From Bacteroidota bacterium (GTDB lineage: Bacteria > Bacteroidota > Bacteroidia > JABEUT01): DNA of 39,881 bases. The translations under genes were made by a program, and so were the position numbers. The DNA lies in the NCBI GenBank assembly GCA_013285805.1, contig JABDGY010000017.1, positions 1-39,881 of the forward strand, written 5' to 3'. The notes below the pieces were generated by a model. The model had not been told where the DNA came from and did no database searches. It saw nothing but the letters and a program-made list of their open reading frames with translations. Below, in pieces: positions 19,249-27,287 of this stretch; the stretch's first letter is position 1, and each line of letters begins with the position of its first letter.

Positions 19249-19734
19249 TTATATTACAACTTCAACTGAACCTATATAATTCTTTAAAAACTTTCGCGCC
19301 CTGAATATGTAAACCTTCACCTGCGATTCATTCAACCCCACTATTCCTCCTATCTCTTCGTATGTATATCCTTCATAATCCCTCAGCATTATTACTGAGC
19401 GCTGTGCTTCAGGTAGTTTATTCAATGCCTCATTCAGCACTTCTTTCAGGTCGCTGTACGATTTATTGTGGCTAATGGAATATAGGTGGCTGTCCTCCAG
19501 CCTGTCTTGCTTTTTGTCCCTGCGCATCTGGTCTATCATGGTGCGATAGGCCGTGGTGAACATATAACTTTTAGCATTGGTACTTTCCAAATCGCTTATC
19601 CTGACCCACAACTTCTCATAGGTATCCTGAACAATATCTTTGGCCTTGTCAGTATCCTTTACATTTTTTAAAATAAAACGGTACAGGTTGTCTGCATATA
19701 AATCAACGCACCTGTTAAACTCTTCTGCTGTCAT
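19249..19734 (-). CDS. ECF-family RNA polymerase sigma factor
   Basis: The 161-residue length and two-domain layout are standard for extracytoplasmic-function sigma factors. Region 2 covers residues about 8-75 (YADNLYRFILKNVKDTDKAKD, then SYMFTTAYRTMIDQMRRDKK). Region 4 covers about 105-155 (LPEAQRSVIMLRDYEGYTYE, then IGGIVGLNESQVKVYIFRAR), with the helix-turn-helix for the -35 element. It directs transcription of envelope genes and is presumably held inactive by the membrane anti-sigma factor encoded immediately downstream. ATG start; a -7 box lies 19 bases upstream. Its promoter region now adjoins the integrated element, so upstream control sequences beyond about 130 bases may have been displaced. 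Confidence 0.93.
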   Translation of the reverse strand: MTAEEFNRCVDLYADNLYRFILKNVKDTDKAKDIVQDTYEKLWVRISDLESTNAKSYMFTTAYRTMIDQMRRDKKQDRLEDSHLYSISHNKSYSDLKEVLNEALNKLPEAQRSVIMLRDYEGYTYEEIGGIVGLNESQVKVYIFRARKFLKNYIGSVEVVI

Positions 19735-19753
19735 TCTACCCGTTAAATTTTAC

Positions 19754-19761
19754 CAAAATTA
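19754..19761 (-). promoter_or_regulatory. -7 promoter element of the ECF sigma operon
   Basis: On the minus strand this is TAATTTTG, an exact TAnnTTTG match, 19 bases before the sigma-factor ATG. It lies between the gene and the proposed left attachment site at 19866, so the promoter core would survive the insertion. Confidence 0.45.
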
Positions 19762-19865
19762 GGTTATCAATCTGTAGTAAGACGGTTATGATTACCCAAA
19801 AGTTACACCGCCTGCTAAATAACTATGAAATATCAATAAAAATTAACAATAAGCCCCTTCTGAAG

Positions 19866-19882
19866 CCCTTTATTAACAAGGC
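19866..19882 (+). repeat. Candidate left attachment site (attL-like direct repeat)
   Basis: CCCTTTATTAACAAGGC matches CCCTTTATTCACAAGGC at 31160-31176 in 16 of 17 bases, same orientation. A second related segment follows each copy: TTACAATGTATTGCAATAAA at 19895-19914 and TTACAATGAAATACAATAAA at 31198-31217 (17 of 20). The integrase gene begins 234 bases inside the left copy. The spacing between the two segments differs by 9 bases, so the exact crossover core is not resolved. Confidence 0.5.
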
Positions 19883-20116
19883 ATCCATTGTTATTTACAA
19901 TGTATTGCAATAAAGGAAAGATTAGGAAATAGTTATTTATTCGTTTTCTTTCCTAAGCCGCTTCAGTTCTACCTTTCAGCCCACTTAACCGACCTTTTAC
20001 ACCTCTTTCTTATTTCCACTTTTTTACAGGTTTTTTCCCTGTTTTGCGACCACCTTTTGACACCATTCACAATGAAAGACCTTTGTTAAATCATAAACTT
20101 ATTAACAAATAAAAAT

Positions 20117-21262
20117 ATGAAAAATCATATAGTAAATACCGAAATATACCGCCATAAAGGCGAACTGGGCACTGTAGCGTTAAAGAGTCGCAAAAACGGA
20201 AATAACCCTGAATCACTGTACCTTGAAATATATGAGAAGGCCACTCAAAAGAGGCGCTTAGAGTTCTTAAATATGTATCTAACAGGAAATCAGACTATTG
20301 ATACATTGATTAAGACTGATGCCCTTGGTAAATGCTCGGGATACCTATTTAAGCCAAGAAATTTAGATAAAATGACCTTTACAGATTTTATTAAAGAACA
20401 GATAAATAAGATAGATAAGGAACAAAGCCGTAAAGTGAGCTATAGTGCTTTAACCAGGTTTAAAGAGTATGCTCATGCACTAATTATCCCTTTTTCAATG
20501 GTTAATGAGAAGTTCTTGTTAGGTTTTAGAAACTGGCTACTCACAGAAGCTTTTAGTGAAAGAGGCGGAATTATTGGTCGAGGGACAGCGGATAACTACT
20601 TATCCGCCATTATGAGGTTTGCTAACCGTGCACAGCGAAAAGGCCTTATTTCATCAACGGCATACTCTTCTAAAGAGATACCTTGTATAGGTAAGGTAAC
20701 CAAGGTGCCTATTATACTGACTGAACAGGAAATATTAACCTTACAGGCTACTCCATACCCCAAAACCCCTGAAATATGTAAAGCCCTGATATTACAATTT
20801 GCCTGCGGTCAGCGTTGGGGCGATGTAAAGGATATGCGTTGGGAACAAATTGTAGCAGAAGGTGAAGTTTATAAAATAGTATTGCAGCAGGAAAAGACAG
20901 ATAAAATATTGCCGTCCTTTATAACAAATGCATTAATAGATTGGATTGGAGAAGGCAAAGAAAGAGAAGGTAGGATATTTTATAGCATTCCAAAGGATAG
21001 CCAAACGGTAAGGGAACATCTCCAGGCATGGTGCACTGCTGCCGGAATAACCAAAAAAGTGGGAACACATACCATGAGAAGAAGTTGTGCTACAATACTT
21101 TATAAAAAAGGTGTCCCTTTGTTTACGATAAGTAAAATATTGGGCCATAGCAGAGCGGATATAACCTTGCGTTATATCGGATTGGATGAAAAAGATATTA
21201 GGAATGGGTTAAATGCCTTAAAAGAGATTACAGATAGTTTTAATTATTCTAAGGCTTCCTAG
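20117..21262 (+). CDS. Tyrosine recombinase / integrase
   Basis: This 381-residue phage-type integrase should catalyse site-specific integration and excision of the surrounding element. Residues about 1-85 resemble the arm-binding N-terminal domain of Bacteroidota integrases, and 88-185 the SAM-like core-binding domain. The catalytic domain has R233 (ACGQRWGDV), a Lys in the beta-hairpin (QEKTDK), H318 and R321 (GTHTMRR), H344 (ILGHSRADI) and the nucleophile Y353 (TLRYIGL). All active-site residues are present, so it is probably functional. It is the first gene inside the left boundary, reading inward, the usual position for such an enzyme. ATG start. Confidence 0.95.
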   Translation: MKNHIVNTEIYRHKGELGTVALKSRKNGNNPESLYLEIYEKATQKRRLEFLNMYLTGNQTIDTLIKTDALGKCSGYLFKPRNLDKMTFTDFIKEQINKIDKEQSRKVSYSALTRFKEYAHALIIPFSMVNEKFLLGFRNWLLTEAFSERGGIIGRGTADNYLSAIMRFANRAQRKGLISSTAYSSKEIPCIGKVTKVPIILTEQEILTLQATPYPKTPEICKALILQFACGQRWGDVKDMRWEQIVAEGEVYKIVLQQEKTDKILPSFITNALIDWIGEGKEREGRIFYSIPKDSQTVREHLQAWCTAAGITKKVGTHTMRRSCATILYKKGVPLFTISKILGHSRADITLRYIGLDEKDIRNGLNALKEITDSFNYSKAS

Positions 21263-21276
21263 AAAAACCTTAATAT

Positions 21277-22516
21277 ATGGAAGAAACAATATTAGAACAA
21301 GTTAAAAAGCTTGGTTATCAGGAAAGGCAAACAACCTATCCGAATGAGGAAGGTCTAAAGAAAGGCGAGTTTGGGTCTCGTTTTTGGGTATTTCCAGAAG
21401 ATAATATTAAGTTACAAAACACTCCTTTTTATTGTAAGGAAAATGATTTTACTCATTTTACTTCATTTGAGGCGTTAAATTCTATACTAAATTCAGGAAT
21501 TATCAGACTTTATAATTTAATTCACATGGATGATAAGTTTGAACTTATTTATGGTATGAAGGAATTAAATTTTAATCACGATATCGAAAAAACTAAAAAA
21601 GACCTGTACAGCCTGTCAGTTTGCTCTTCTGAAAAAATACTTAACAATCCAAGTAAAGAGCATCTTTTGTGGAGAATATATGGCAATAACGGAAAAGGAG
21701 CAATGCTCAGGATAAGTTTTCAAAATAATTTGAATAGCTGGTATAATTATCATTTAGCACCTATGTCTTATAACTTTGAATATTTTGAACCATTAAAAGC
21801 ATATAAGCTATATAAACACGGATGACGGTAAGATCATTCCAAAATATAACCGAGCATCATTGGAAGGCCAGAGTATGTTTTATGCGGGAATAACCCAGGA
21901 TGATGAAACCTTTTGCCAAGTACAATCCATATTCGAAGTGTCCACACTTAATGATATGTCCAAAGAAGATGGGGAAACATATGAAGAATATGTAACTATG
22001 GGTAAGTTTAGGGTTGAAAAAGAGTTTTCCGTAGCTTCAATTGTATATCATCCTGATTTTCTTGACAAAAATACTCACATGGGGAAAATGCATCTTGAAT
22101 ACTTGCAATATCTTGATAAATTCCCGGAGAAAAAGGAAGATTTTCTTAAAGCAGTTAAATTTTTGGCATCTGAATTTGCAAAACCCGTTGCAGATGATAA
22201 AAGATACGAGTACAAGATTTCTGCTGCATTTACAAAAATTGTACTTGCATTTGGGTTATCCGGGGTATTGTACCCTTCCGTAAAGGGTGAAGGTAAGGGT
22301 TTCAATATTGCTATAGATCCCAGTTACATTAAAAATAAAATTCTTAGGCTCGAAAAATTAGCAGTTTGGAGATTGCAAAAGCGAAATAAGAATTTATTTA
22401 TAGAACCTTATCTTTACTGCGAAACATTTGGAAATGATGGGAGGTTTATTTGGCAGGATGCTAAAGTTTATGTACCGGCTATGGAAGCCGAAAAAGTACT
22501 TAATAGAGAAAGCTAA
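21277..22516 (+). pseudogene. DUF2971-like gene interrupted by a frameshift
   Basis: Two adjacent frames encode the two halves of one protein. The 5' part (21277-21825, 182 residues) has FTHFTSFEALNSILNSGIIR, then HMDDKFELIYG and LLWRIYGNNGKGAMLRISF, the N-terminal pattern of DUF2971. It stops at TGA 21823-21825. The other frame is open upstream of the TTG at 21860, reading INTDDGKIIPKYNRASLEGQ, and continues to 22516 with a metal-free alpha/beta C-terminal part containing LSGVLYPSVKGEGKGFNIAI. The reading frames can be joined within about 21798-21815, so one indel in the AT-rich stretch would restore a protein of about 410 residues. DUF2971 proteins have no settled function but are common on mobile elements and in defence islands. 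A sequencing or assembly error is equally possible. Confidence 0.75.
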
Positions 22517-23010
22517 ATCAGATGAAAACATGAGTAAGCCTATTCAGCCTTTAACTGATGAGTATTTAAAAAGTATTAATTAGGAGTATGTTTCTTTGTT
22601 TTGCTCATTTTCAAATTAATTGATAAATTTTTGTTAGCGAATTACTTTAGAACGTTCCGCCGACACGTTCCTACATATTTATTGGGTGGCAAGCCCATTT
22701 CTGCTAATTTTATACTTGAATTTTCTTATACTAATGTAAGAGTTAAGGGTCTTTTTTCCAAGGTTTTTCATAAACATTATAAAAAAATAGAAAATATTAA
22801 AAATGAACTTGACAATATTATATTTTCTTAGTATAATTGTATAATAACCGAAAATACTTATAATGAATGTGAAGTATGGGGAGGTTATTATAAATAACCA
22901 GTAATATGGAAAACCCTAATACATTCTCACTTTTTTATGAAACGATTCATACGTTTTAAATTAAGATGGTTAAACCTCAAGCTGGACATAACAGCTAAGT
23001 TTTAATCAAA

Positions 23011-23046
23011 ACAGAACAGGTGGCTTAGGCCACCTGTTCTGTTTTT
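23011..23046. terminator. Strong bidirectional intrinsic terminator
   Basis: A perfect 14-base stem, ACAGAACAGGTGGC (23011-23024) and its complement (23029-23042), with a four-base TTAG loop. It is preceded by AAA and followed by a T run, so it can act from both sides. It insulates the five-gene operon from the upstream DUF2971 unit. Confidence 0.85.
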
Positions 23047-23061
23047 AACCATTTGAATAAT

Positions 23062-23069
23062 TATATTTG
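23062..23069 (+). promoter_or_regulatory. -7 promoter element of the five-gene operon
   Basis: TATATTTG matches TAnnTTTG, 29 bases before the ATG at 23099 and just after the terminator. With the terminator it indicates that the operon has its own promoter. No clear -33 box. Confidence 0.5.
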
Positions 23070-23098
23070 GTTAAAATAGCTAAAGTACTGTGTTAAAT

Positions 23099-24451
23099 AT
23101 GGCATTATCTGATTCTATTAAATCATTGTTCCTTAAAGCAAAAGAGAAGGACGAGTTCGAGTTTATATGTACTTTGATAAACTACCGCAGCATGGGATCA
23201 AAGTATTCAAACTCTAATCTATATGAATGGTTTGATGCTATTAGTTTTTATGAAGACTTATATAATAAGCAAGCTCATATAGTTAATAAAACCAGGATCG
23301 GGTTGTTGATTTATACTACATTTTTTGAATCAAGCGACTTATATAGTATACTTGGAAACCTCTCCAGAATAGTATTAGGTTATAGATGCTCCCCTTATCT
23401 TTACTTTAAGAGAGATAAGGCTAATAAAGGGCTTGCAGCAGAGGATAAAATAAGTTATGTCCAAGAGGTATTATTAGACGCTGGGTATGAGGAAATTGAA
23501 CAATTTTTTGAAAATATGTTTGTTAAGCAGCTTAGAAATACATTTTGCCATTCCTCTTACTCCATAGTTGAAACAGAATTAATTCTTCAAGAGGAAAAGG
23601 AACCAATTTTAATTGAGAATGTTGGCACCACAGTAGTCGATATTGAAAATTTTATCATTCCAAAAATTTCGGAGTTACTGGTATTCTTTAACTCTTTCAA
23701 ATCCGAATTTCTTACTCAATATGCATCTTATACTGAAAATAAAAAAGTAAAAGGAAGGTTACCTGACCTTACAGATATCACGATAATTGGTTCATCTCAA
23801 GGATTACGTGGTTTTGAAAGCGGGGCAGTAAATATAATTTTAGATGACACGGGGTTTTGGTCAGGAACCAATATTAGATTTGGACACACTTCTGAAGTTG
23901 ACCGCCATGTTCTTGAAGAATTGGTACGATTTTCTAAGAAAGCCGACATCCGAACAAATGATGGTGCATTGGAAAAACTTTACCAAGTCATAACTGAGCG
24001 TAATAAGCCTGATGAAATAAGTAATTTATCAGCTATATACCAAAGATTCGCATTAATAGTACAAGAGAAAGCTATTAAGGAATCTAATTATTTTAAGCAA
24101 CAAGACTTATTTAAAAGAGCAATACGTTTCTATCAAAAAGCCTGCGATCTTAATCCAGAATTATGCTTGAATCCTAATATGGCACTTTTAAAATATAAGG
24201 TCGCCGAGAGTTGTGGAGATATTAACCTTAAAAAAGAAGCCTTGTCGGACTTAATAAAATGCTTGGGGGCTAAAATGAGCGAATTACAAATTAAGAATGT
24301 CATTGTTCTATTAAAGGAGCTTAAAAAGCAGCGTATTGAAGTACCCGAAGAGAAAATCAATTTTAGAGAATTGCTATCCAATTATAAAGGTGAAGATCTG
24401 AAAAGTGCAGTTGAATTGGGATTAGCTGAATTAGAAAAAATATCTGGATGA
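23099..24451 (+). CDS. HEPN-like/TPR protein, first gene of the five-gene operon
   Basis: A 450-residue protein of no family I can name. Residues about 1-200 are mostly helical and contain KQLRNTFCHSSYSI at 143-156, in which R146 and H151 form an Rx4H motif. This resembles the catalytic signature of HEPN ribonucleases, placed in a helix after a long helical region as expected. A middle beta-rich part (about 220-265, LTDITIIGSSQGLRGFESGA) is unrecognised. Residues about 330-395 look like TPR-type helical repeats (FKRAIRFYQKACDLNPELCL). The start is taken at ATG 23099; a GTG nine bases upstream would add three residues. Its ATGA stop overlaps the next start, so it is translationally coupled to gene 2. 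If the HEPN reading is right, an RNA-cutting effector is plausible. This is inference from a short motif. Confidence 0.7.
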   Translation: MALSDSIKSLFLKAKEKDEFEFICTLINYRSMGSKYSNSNLYEWFDAISFYEDLYNKQAHIVNKTRIGLLIYTTFFESSDLYSILGNLSRIVLGYRCSPYLYFKRDKANKGLAAEDKISYVQEVLLDAGYEEIEQFFENMFVKQLRNTFCHSSYSIVETELILQEEKEPILIENVGTTVVDIENFIIPKISELLVFFNSFKSEFLTQYASYTENKKVKGRLPDLTDITIIGSSQGLRGFESGAVNIILDDTGFWSGTNIRFGHTSEVDRHVLEELVRFSKKADIRTNDGALEKLYQVITERNKPDEISNLSAIYQRFALIVQEKAIKESNYFKQQDLFKRAIRFYQKACDLNPELCLNPNMALLKYKVAESCGDINLKKEALSDLIKCLGAKMSELQIKNVIVLLKELKKQRIEVPEEKINFRELLSNYKGEDLKSAVELGLAELEKISG

Positions 24452-25182
24452 CAAATATTTACTTATTTCCAATACTAATTGGTCTAAGTGTCATAATTTG
24501 CGGTTGGATAGATTATATAATACTTAAAAAACAGGAAAAAAACCTATCAGTTGTAATTTCTAAATTTGTAATTTATATCGGGATAGCATTATTTACTATT
24601 GGTGCTGGGATTGAAGATCACCGGCAAGCTTCACTACAATCGGTAACTATTTCATTGGATAACATTAAAATCGATAGCCTGTTAGATTATGACAAAGAAC
24701 TGACGAATTCGAATACTGCTTTAAACAAGAAGGTTGATTCACTATCAATTTCAAACCTACAAATTCAACATAAATTGGACGAACTGAAATTAGAGATTGC
24801 CAATAGCGGATACAAGATAAACTCTAAAGGGCAAGTAGTTCCTATCAACCTACCTGTTTCAGAGTTTAATAGTAACTCTTCAGCTAATAAGAAGCATGGA
24901 GTTCAAAAACAAAACACTAATGAATTAACTAACTATTATCAAGGAAAAATATCAAGTTTCCTACAGGAAACCAAAAAATATAACAGCATTCTTTCAAAAG
25001 ACTCAGTAACATATAAAGCAGTTTCTACCAGAAGTATATTAAAAATGAGGAATGATGAAAAAATTGCAGATCAGGTGCAGGCTGCAAGGATACAATTATG
25101 GGAAGATGGTCTTTTCGCCAAACGAGCCAGTGATTCACTTCATTATTATCAAGCCCAGTTAAAGTCTATTTCAGGTAGATAA
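24448..25182 (+). CDS. Two-TM coiled-coil membrane protein, second gene of the operon
   Basis: A 244-residue protein with two transmembrane helices near the N-terminus, at about 3-24 (IYLFPILIGLSVIICGWIDY) and 33-56 (SVVISKFVIYIGIALFTIGA), joined by a short loop with LKKQEKN. The Lys-rich loop suggests it is cytoplasmic, which would put the C-terminal about 185 residues in the periplasm. That region has a coiled coil (about 65-115, with SLDNIKIDSLLDYDKEL and NTALNKKVDSLSISNLQIQ) and a second helical stretch (150-244). No known domain was recognised. It overlaps gene 1 by four bases and is 11 bases from gene 3, so it is expressed with them. It may be the membrane sensor or membrane effector of the system, which is inference from topology. 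Confidence 0.75.
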   Translation: MTNIYLFPILIGLSVIICGWIDYIILKKQEKNLSVVISKFVIYIGIALFTIGAGIEDHRQASLQSVTISLDNIKIDSLLDYDKELTNSNTALNKKVDSLSISNLQIQHKLDELKLEIANSGYKINSKGQVVPINLPVSEFNSNSSANKKHGVQKQNTNELTNYYQGKISSFLQETKKYNSILSKDSVTYKAVSTRSILKMRNDEKIADQVQAARIQLWEDGLFAKRASDSLHYYQAQLKSISGR

Positions 25183-25193
25183 AAGCTTAGTAA

Positions 25194-26015
25194 ATGAGTA
25201 AAAAGAATTTTGTATATCTCAATCTGAAACATTATTTCCCAGGAATAATGTCAATAGCAGACCAAATAAATATGGATTGGGATAATATAGATAAACTGTT
25301 CAGCAAGGAAATCGAGAGGCGTAAAGTAGAATGGACAAAAGGTAACACCATAATCGAAGCGTCGATTTATGATATAATTGTGGAGGTTAAGAAAGGAAAC
25401 AAAAGTGCCGTTGGACTCTTGGATTTTTTTAATAAATTGTTTTTAGAACTTTCTGGTCGCTTACCTCTTGATGAAAATAAACTAATAAAACGAAATATAA
25501 GAAGTGTATTAACAGCACTTAACAAAGAGTATCTGCATTTTATTGGTGAATTGGCTGTACTGAATAATGTACTTAAATCTGGTAGTTACATCCTAACTGG
25601 GGTAGAATATCAGTTGGAAAATAAACGGAGTATTGATTTTAATCTGAAACGAACTGCTAATGGAGGCAGGACGTTGGTAGAGGTGTATAACATACATTTG
25701 GATGAGGAGAAGGTTTCTAATGAGGCAGAAGCCATTAGTAAATTTCTTAATAAAAGACTTACAAAAAAAATTGCGGAAAAGAAAGCCAATCTTACTACTG
25801 ACGTAGAGTTTTTCCTGGTTCCAGTTCTATGGGCAGGCGTTGAATCATTAAGAGTATACAGTGAATATTTTAAAACGCACAAAATGAGCATAAATAATGT
25901 AATAGAACCTGTGGCTTATGTAACCTTTTCAGATGGTGAAGGGTACTATGTGCATAATTTTGGCAATATCAGCAATGTGTTAAATCTACCTGCTAAATCA
26001 TCTAAGCCTGTTTAA
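25194..26015 (+). CDS. Unknown protein with possible PD-(D/E)xK-like core, third gene of the operon
   Basis: A 273-residue soluble protein not recognised at family level. The N-terminal half is helical. In the second half, a helix with E119 (FIGELAVLNNVL), a strand with D148 (KRSIDFNLKR) and a strand with E163 (RTLVEVYNIHL) follow in the order and spacing of a PD-(D/E)xK nuclease core (E, D, ExK). However, the usual Lys two residues after the last acid is Tyr165, so activity is uncertain and the similarity may be accidental. A later beta-rich part (FFLVPVLWAGVESLRVYSEY, then VIEPVAYVTFSDGEGYYVHN) completes an alpha/beta fold. It lies 11 bases after gene 2 and 25 bases before the kinase gene. 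Confidence 0.65.
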   Translation: MSKKNFVYLNLKHYFPGIMSIADQINMDWDNIDKLFSKEIERRKVEWTKGNTIIEASIYDIIVEVKKGNKSAVGLLDFFNKLFLELSGRLPLDENKLIKRNIRSVLTALNKEYLHFIGELAVLNNVLKSGSYILTGVEYQLENKRSIDFNLKRTANGGRTLVEVYNIHLDEEKVSNEAEAISKFLNKRLTKKIAEKKANLTTDVEFFLVPVLWAGVESLRVYSEYFKTHKMSINNVIEPVAYVTFSDGEGYYVHNFGNISNVLNLPAKSSKPV

Positions 26016-26040
26016 GTTTGCAATAAATTGTTTAAAAAGA

Positions 26041-26763
26041 ATGATAGGAGAAGTAATAGATACTGGACTAAATAAGTACACAGTTACAAAACCGATAAGT
26101 GTTGACAGAGAAAACGCCAATATATATTTATGCACCGATCAAAATGGCATCGAGTACATTATTAAGCATTTTTATATGCAGGCACCTATGGCTAATATTG
26201 CATTAAGCCAATACAATCATTTTGGGAGAAGAAGAGATGGCAGTTCAACGGTATTTTACGAGATTCAAGAGAAGAACAAGCAATATGAATTTCTTTTGAA
26301 ACACATTGAGCGAGTACGTTTTAATAATAAATGGTTGATAATTTTGGAATATGCCCAAGGAATAACATTGGCTGAGTACATTAACAAATACTATGCCAGA
26401 GATTTTAAGAAAGTTGAATGTGCCATTATTAAATTAGCAGAAACCTTAACGCTTTGGCATAATAATGGTTTTGCTCATGGAGATCCGCACCTGGATAATG
26501 CAATGGTCCATAATGCTGAAGGCGATAATTGCAAGGTTATGCTAATTGATTACTGTTTTATCCATCATAAGGATTTTATATACTGTCAGCAATATAATTG
26601 TTTTGAAATAGACCCCGGATTAAGAATAAGAGAGGATTTAGAAAATAATGGGAAATTGGGAAATGGGTTTCGATATGGAATTTTAGAGATTCAGGATAAA
26701 TTGGATCTTGGTACAGCTTTGTCTGATTTGTTCGATTTAAACTACCGCCATAATTCTATCTGA
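26041..26763 (+). CDS. Small protein-kinase-like protein, fourth gene of the operon
   Basis: A 240-residue protein with the core of a protein-kinase fold. K42 in EYIIKHF fits the ATP-binding Lys, E74 or nearby (VFYEIQEKN) fits the alpha-C Glu, and IILEYAQGITLAEYINKYY fits the hinge. The catalytic loop is FAHGDPHLDNAMV, with D148 and N153, and the metal-binding Asp is D170 in MLIDYC in place of DFG. HGDxHxxN and a non-DFG motif are typical of atypical, RIO/ABC1/phosphotransferase-like kinases. The C-lobe is short and no glycine-rich loop is obvious. It could phosphorylate a protein partner in this operon or a small molecule; the substrate is not visible. ATG start; 10 bases separate it from the protease gene. 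Confidence 0.82.
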   Translation: MIGEVIDTGLNKYTVTKPISVDRENANIYLCTDQNGIEYIIKHFYMQAPMANIALSQYNHFGRRRDGSSTVFYEIQEKNKQYEFLLKHIERVRFNNKWLIILEYAQGITLAEYINKYYARDFKKVECAIIKLAETLTLWHNNGFAHGDPHLDNAMVHNAEGDNCKVMLIDYCFIHHKDFIYCQQYNCFEIDPGLRIREDLENNGKLGNGFRYGILEIQDKLDLGTALSDLFDLNYRHNSI

Positions 26764-26773
26764 TTATATTAGT

Positions 26774-27262
26774 ATGGCTACACTAAACCAATTCAAAATA
26801 GAACTTACAATAAAGGAATTACAGGCTTATGTCAAGTCAAAACCGCATAATGATAAAATTTCTGATATAGTACAAGAAATCGAAGAAGAGGGATGCCGTG
26901 TTACTAATCAATTGAGGTGGGTCGAGAGTTCTCACAGTTTACCAAAGAAACTTCCGTTAAAAGGAAATAGTTTGATGAGGATATCATTACTTAGAAACCA
27001 CCCGGATAATGATATCCGATTGAGAGTTGTGTGGACTATTTTCCATGAATATGGACATTATAAGTCTGGTCTGCCTGATGAAGATCCAATGCCAATTGAT
27101 GAAAGAGATAGAAGAGAGATCTTAGCTTGGAAACTTGGTATAAAAATGGCACGTAAGTATTTTAAAGAATGGGAACTGAACGATTATAAAGTATATGCCA
27201 ATAGGTGTCTTGGAACTTATAATATTCTACCTATTAAGCCTGATGAATGGTCATCAAAATGA
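26774..27262 (+). CDS. ImmA/IrrE-family zinc metallopeptidase, fifth gene of the operon
   Basis: A 162-residue protein with the zinc-binding HEYGH motif at 91-95 (TIFHEYGHYKSG), preceded by the strand RLRVVWTI. A downstream Glu at 115 in RDRREILAWKLG serves as probable third ligand, the ImmA/IrrE (COG2856/M78) arrangement. In known members these proteases cut a repressor or regulator in response to DNA damage or mobile-element signals (ImmA on ICEBs1, IrrE in Deinococcus). No helix-turn-helix domain is fused here, and no obvious HTH repressor gene lies beside it, so the target is unclear; one of the four upstream gene products is a candidate. ATG start, coupled to the kinase gene. It is the last gene of the operon. 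Confidence 0.88.
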   Translation: MATLNQFKIELTIKELQAYVKSKPHNDKISDIVQEIEEEGCRVTNQLRWVESSHSLPKKLPLKGNSLMRISLLRNHPDNDIRLRVVWTIFHEYGHYKSGLPDEDPMPIDERDRREILAWKLGIKMARKYFKEWELNDYKVYANRCLGTYNILPIKPDEWSSK

Positions 27263-27287
27263 CAACAATGAATAGCAAGGATTAAAT

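Larger units (their letters stand above)
19735..20116. other. Intergenic junction: sigma promoter and left end of the integrated element
   Basis: No gene is visible in these 382 bases. The left third holds the promoter of the sigma operon. From about 19866 the sequence should belong to the element: a direct-repeat copy (19866-19882), a second similar segment (19895-19914), and a pyrimidine-rich stretch up to the integrase ATG. The integrase promoter was not identified. Confidence 0.5.
22517..23098. other. Gene-poor stretch between DUF2971 remnant and the five-gene operon
   Basis: I see no convincing gene. A 17-codon ATG frame (22530-22583, starting MSKPIQPLTDEYLKSIN) and a TTG-started 76-residue frame (22601-22831) are present. 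The latter lacks a good ribosome site, is AT-rich, and has no recognised domain; either could be a remnant of a decayed gene. The stretch ends with a strong terminator hairpin and the promoter of the downstream operon. Confidence 0.4.

Noticed and set aside
22601-22831. TTG-started 76-residue frame
   Set aside because: Weak start, no ribosome site and no recognised domain; kept only as part of the gene-poor stretch.
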